Origin: JANPLD01 sp031426355
Lineage (GTDB): Bacteria > Pseudomonadota > Alphaproteobacteria > Rickettsiales > UBA8987
Reading direction: 5' to 3'
NCBI GenBank assembly: GCA_031426355.1
Contig: JANPLD010000028.1
Coordinates: forward strand, 1-20,649
DNA: 20,649 bases
The translations under genes were made by a program, and so were the position numbers. Within the stretch, counting starts at the first letter, position 1; every line of letters starts with the position of its first letter. This document shows, one piece after another, positions 18,940 through 20,649 of this stretch. The notes below the pieces were generated by a model. That model had not been told where the DNA came from and did not search any database. It saw only the letters and a program-made list of their open reading frames with translations.

Positions 18940-20649
18940 TTAAGCGACTTTTAAATTATCAGCTTTTCTCCAATTGGGAAGTATTAGTGTAAAAACGGCG
19001 CCTCCTTCAGGGTTTTTCCCGGCAAAAACCTTGCCACCATGTGCCTCCATTACCGCTTTACATATTGCAAGGCCTAAGCCAGTCCCTGCAACTTTAGTGT
19101 CCTGTTTTCTTATTCTGGTATATTTATCGAAGATCTTTTCAAGTTGGTCTTCAGGTATACCTGCGCCAGTATCACTTATTTTCATTATGAAATTAGTACC
19201 TTCAGTTAACCAGAAGATATTAATATCTGTACCAGGGGTAGTATATTTTACAGCATTATCTAATAGGTTTTGCAGAACTTGCGTCATCATCATCTGGTCT
19301 ATAAAGATTTCTGTATCATCAGCGGGGTTTATAATTACGTTATGATTTTGAAGGCGTTCTTTAAGAACTTTTTTTACATCATGGATTAATTCATTTGGGG
19401 CGATCCAGTTTTGTTTTAATTCAACCTGACCGCTTTCAATTCGTGTCATATCAAGAATATTAGTAATAAAGCTATCCAGACGTTGTGCCTCTTCCAGAGC
19501 AGTGCTTATAAGAGTTTCGCGTTGTTCTTTTGTTAGAATATCCTGAATGCTACGGTAAACACTTAATGAGCCGATAACAGAAGCTAATGGAGTTTTAAGG
19601 TCATGCGATACGCTTGATAAAAGCATGGCGCGGAGTTTCTCTTTTTCCGCTAAGATTTTACTGTCTTCAGCAACCTGACCTAATTCCAGCTTTTCTAATA
19701 TAAGCGCAGATTGACTTGAAATATCACCGAGTAACTGGCCAAAAAAACTATCAAGGTTAACTGATCTTGTAATATACGCTCCAAGCACACCAATCTCATT
19801 TTCTGGTGTAGATAATGGTTCAAAGCGCCATGAACATCCTGAGCTGGAGAGTGAACCAACGCCAGTTGCCTTTTTTTCCTCCCAGCAAATTTTTAATGCT
19901 TCCGCATCTGCTTCGGAAAGCTGCGGAGTTTCATCTATAGGGTTTTCTAACAAAGAATTATTAAGTTGGGCAGGACGGAAGAAACAAACGTTTGTTCCAA
20001 GAAGTCTTGATATTTCATCACTTAATATTTTGATGACATCAGTAATATTTTTTTTGTTAAGAGTTACTTTATGTATCTTAAGTAAGGATTGCAGCCTGTC
20101 AGCCCTGCGCGAGAAAGATTTTCGTATATTAATTTCTTGATTACCAAATAATGATATAACTATTGCAGCGATCAAAAATAATGCCAGGTTGGCAAAATCA
20201 GCGGTATCATCATATATAAATTCCAGATGAGGAGATATATACATTAAATTTACCGCAAAAAAGCTCGTTACTGAAGCGATAATACCTGCGGTAAATCCAT
20301 AACGACTTGCTACAAAGGTGCAGGCTATAATATAAAATAAAGGTTTGTTACGATTGTGGGTTCCTATAGCTTCAGGTGATATATAATTCATTAACTCAAC
20401 GCACAATGTGGCAAAGACAACAGCTAATACACCAATAAATGTTTTTTTCAGCACTGTTATAACTGCAGGTAGAAATTTTTTGCCTTGTATAACATCCAGT
20501 CCTAAGGGAATTCTTACTACCTTAATATGCTTGTCTAATTTTCTCTTTAATTTATAGCTGAGAGGGATATCAAATAGCGAAAACCATATGGAATCCTTTT
20601 CTTCTCCTAGAAATATAGCAGAAATTTTTACACCCTGTTCTTTTCTGGC
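18940..20649 (-). CDS. kdpD: KdpD-type membrane sensor histidine kinase, N-terminus cut by right window edge
   Basis: The frame stays open to the right edge, giving 569 visible residues; the GTG at 20454 is internal, not the start. Visible in order: the end of a soluble region that could be a Usp-like domain (1-64), a DUF4118-type block of about four membrane spans (66-170), a GAF-like segment (about 190-315), the HisKA domain with His349 in VSHDLKTPLA, and the ATPase domain with QNLLDNAVKYT, SDTGAGIPE, FDKYTR and GTGLGLAI. This is the KdpD layout, a sensor of potassium limitation or osmotic stress in other bacteria. The N-terminal ATP-binding sensor region cannot be seen. The stand-alone receiver gene follows 11 bases after the stop. 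Confidence 0.9.
   Translation of the reverse strand, partial: ARKEQGVKISAIFLGEEKDSIWFSLFDIPLSYKLKRKLDKHIKVVRIPLGLDVIQGKKFLPAVITVLKKTFIGVLAVVFATLCVELMNYISPEAIGTHNRNKPLFYIIACTFVASRYGFTAGIIASVTSFFAVNLMYISPHLEFIYDDTADFANLALFLIAAIVISLFGNQEINIRKSFSRRADRLQSLLKIHKVTLNKKNITDVIKILSDEISRLLGTNVCFFRPAQLNNSLLENPIDETPQLSEADAEALKICWEEKKATGVGSLSSSGCSWRFEPLSTPENEIGVLGAYITRSVNLDSFFGQLLGDISSQSALILEKLELGQVAEDSKILAEKEKLRAMLLSSVSHDLKTPLASVIGSLSVYRSIQDILTKEQRETLISTALEEAQRLDSFITNILDMTRIESGQVELKQNWIAPNELIHDVKKVLKERLQNHNVIINPADDTEIFIDQMMMTQVLQNLLDNAVKYTTPGTDINIFWLTEGTNFIMKISDTGAGIPEDQLEKIFDKYTRIRKQDTKVAGTGLGLAICKAVMEAHGGKVFAGKNPEGGAVFTLILPNWRKADNLKVA

Noticed and set aside
18940..20454. Treating the GTG at 20454 as the start of the KdpD-type kinase
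   Set aside because: The frame is open for 65 more codons to the window edge, and the domain layout requires a long N-terminal region. The gene is truncated by the window, not short.
1..20649. CRISPR arrays, insertion sequences, tRNA or rRNA genes
   Set aside because: I saw no regularly spaced direct repeats, transposase-like proteins with terminal inverted repeats, or recognisable structural RNA sequences. The hairpins present fit terminators.

Overview
The window looks like chromosomal DNA from an A+T-rich alphaproteobacterium. DUF4169 is essentially an alphaproteobacterial family, the FAD oxidoreductase/DUF1365/CFA-synthase-like/DUF3833 cluster is common in that class, and most genes carry clear Shine-Dalgarno sequences (AGGAG, GGAGG). 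I cannot name a genus. I saw no transposase, phage gene, integrase, CRISPR array, tRNA or rRNA, and no gene-free stretch longer than about 300 bases.

Layout. (1) 1-897, minus strand: the N-terminal part of a multi-spanning membrane protein that runs off the left edge, preceded by a 24-residue membrane microprotein. (2) 1158-6903, plus strand: a tightly packed likely operon of DUF4169, an OmpR-type regulator, a histidine kinase with almost no external sensor loop, an FAD amine-oxidase-like protein, DUF1365, a CFA-synthase-like methyltransferase lacking two expected active-site ligands, and a DUF3833 lipoprotein. This looks like a two-component system tied to oxidative or methylating modification of membrane lipid acyl chains. 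(3) 6959-8682: very small, mostly disordered proteins (Pro-rich, Ser/Asn-rich, Asn/Gln-rich), an exported OB-fold-like protein and a CsbD-like protein, separated by strong hairpins. (4) 8799-11347, minus strand: a ClsB-like phospholipase D enzyme, a YbhP-like EEP phosphodiesterase and a DJ-1/PfpI protein. (5) 11551-12323, plus strand: a hypothetical helical protein, a small single-span protein and a second copy of the membrane microprotein. (6) 12397-17614, minus strand: an envelope block with a glycine-zipper lipoprotein, LdtD-MepK murein enzymes, DUF1328, a two-domain OB-fold-like exported protein, a YqjD/YqjE-like pair, an entericidin-like lipoprotein and a 51-residue peptide. (7) 17798-20649: a KdpE-like regulator convergent with a stand-alone receiver protein and a KdpD-type kinase that runs off the right edge. 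No kdpFABC transporter genes are in view.

Taken together, most of the window concerns the cell envelope and stress: membrane lipid modification and phospholipid synthesis, murein crosslinking and cleavage, small membrane-anchored or lipid-anchored proteins, disordered hydrophilic proteins, and two sensory phosphorelay systems. The shared stress role is an inference from family membership; I found no convincing shared promoter motif. The least described items are the paired membrane microproteins, the disordered-protein cluster, and two RNA hairpins placed where they could control translation or readthrough.
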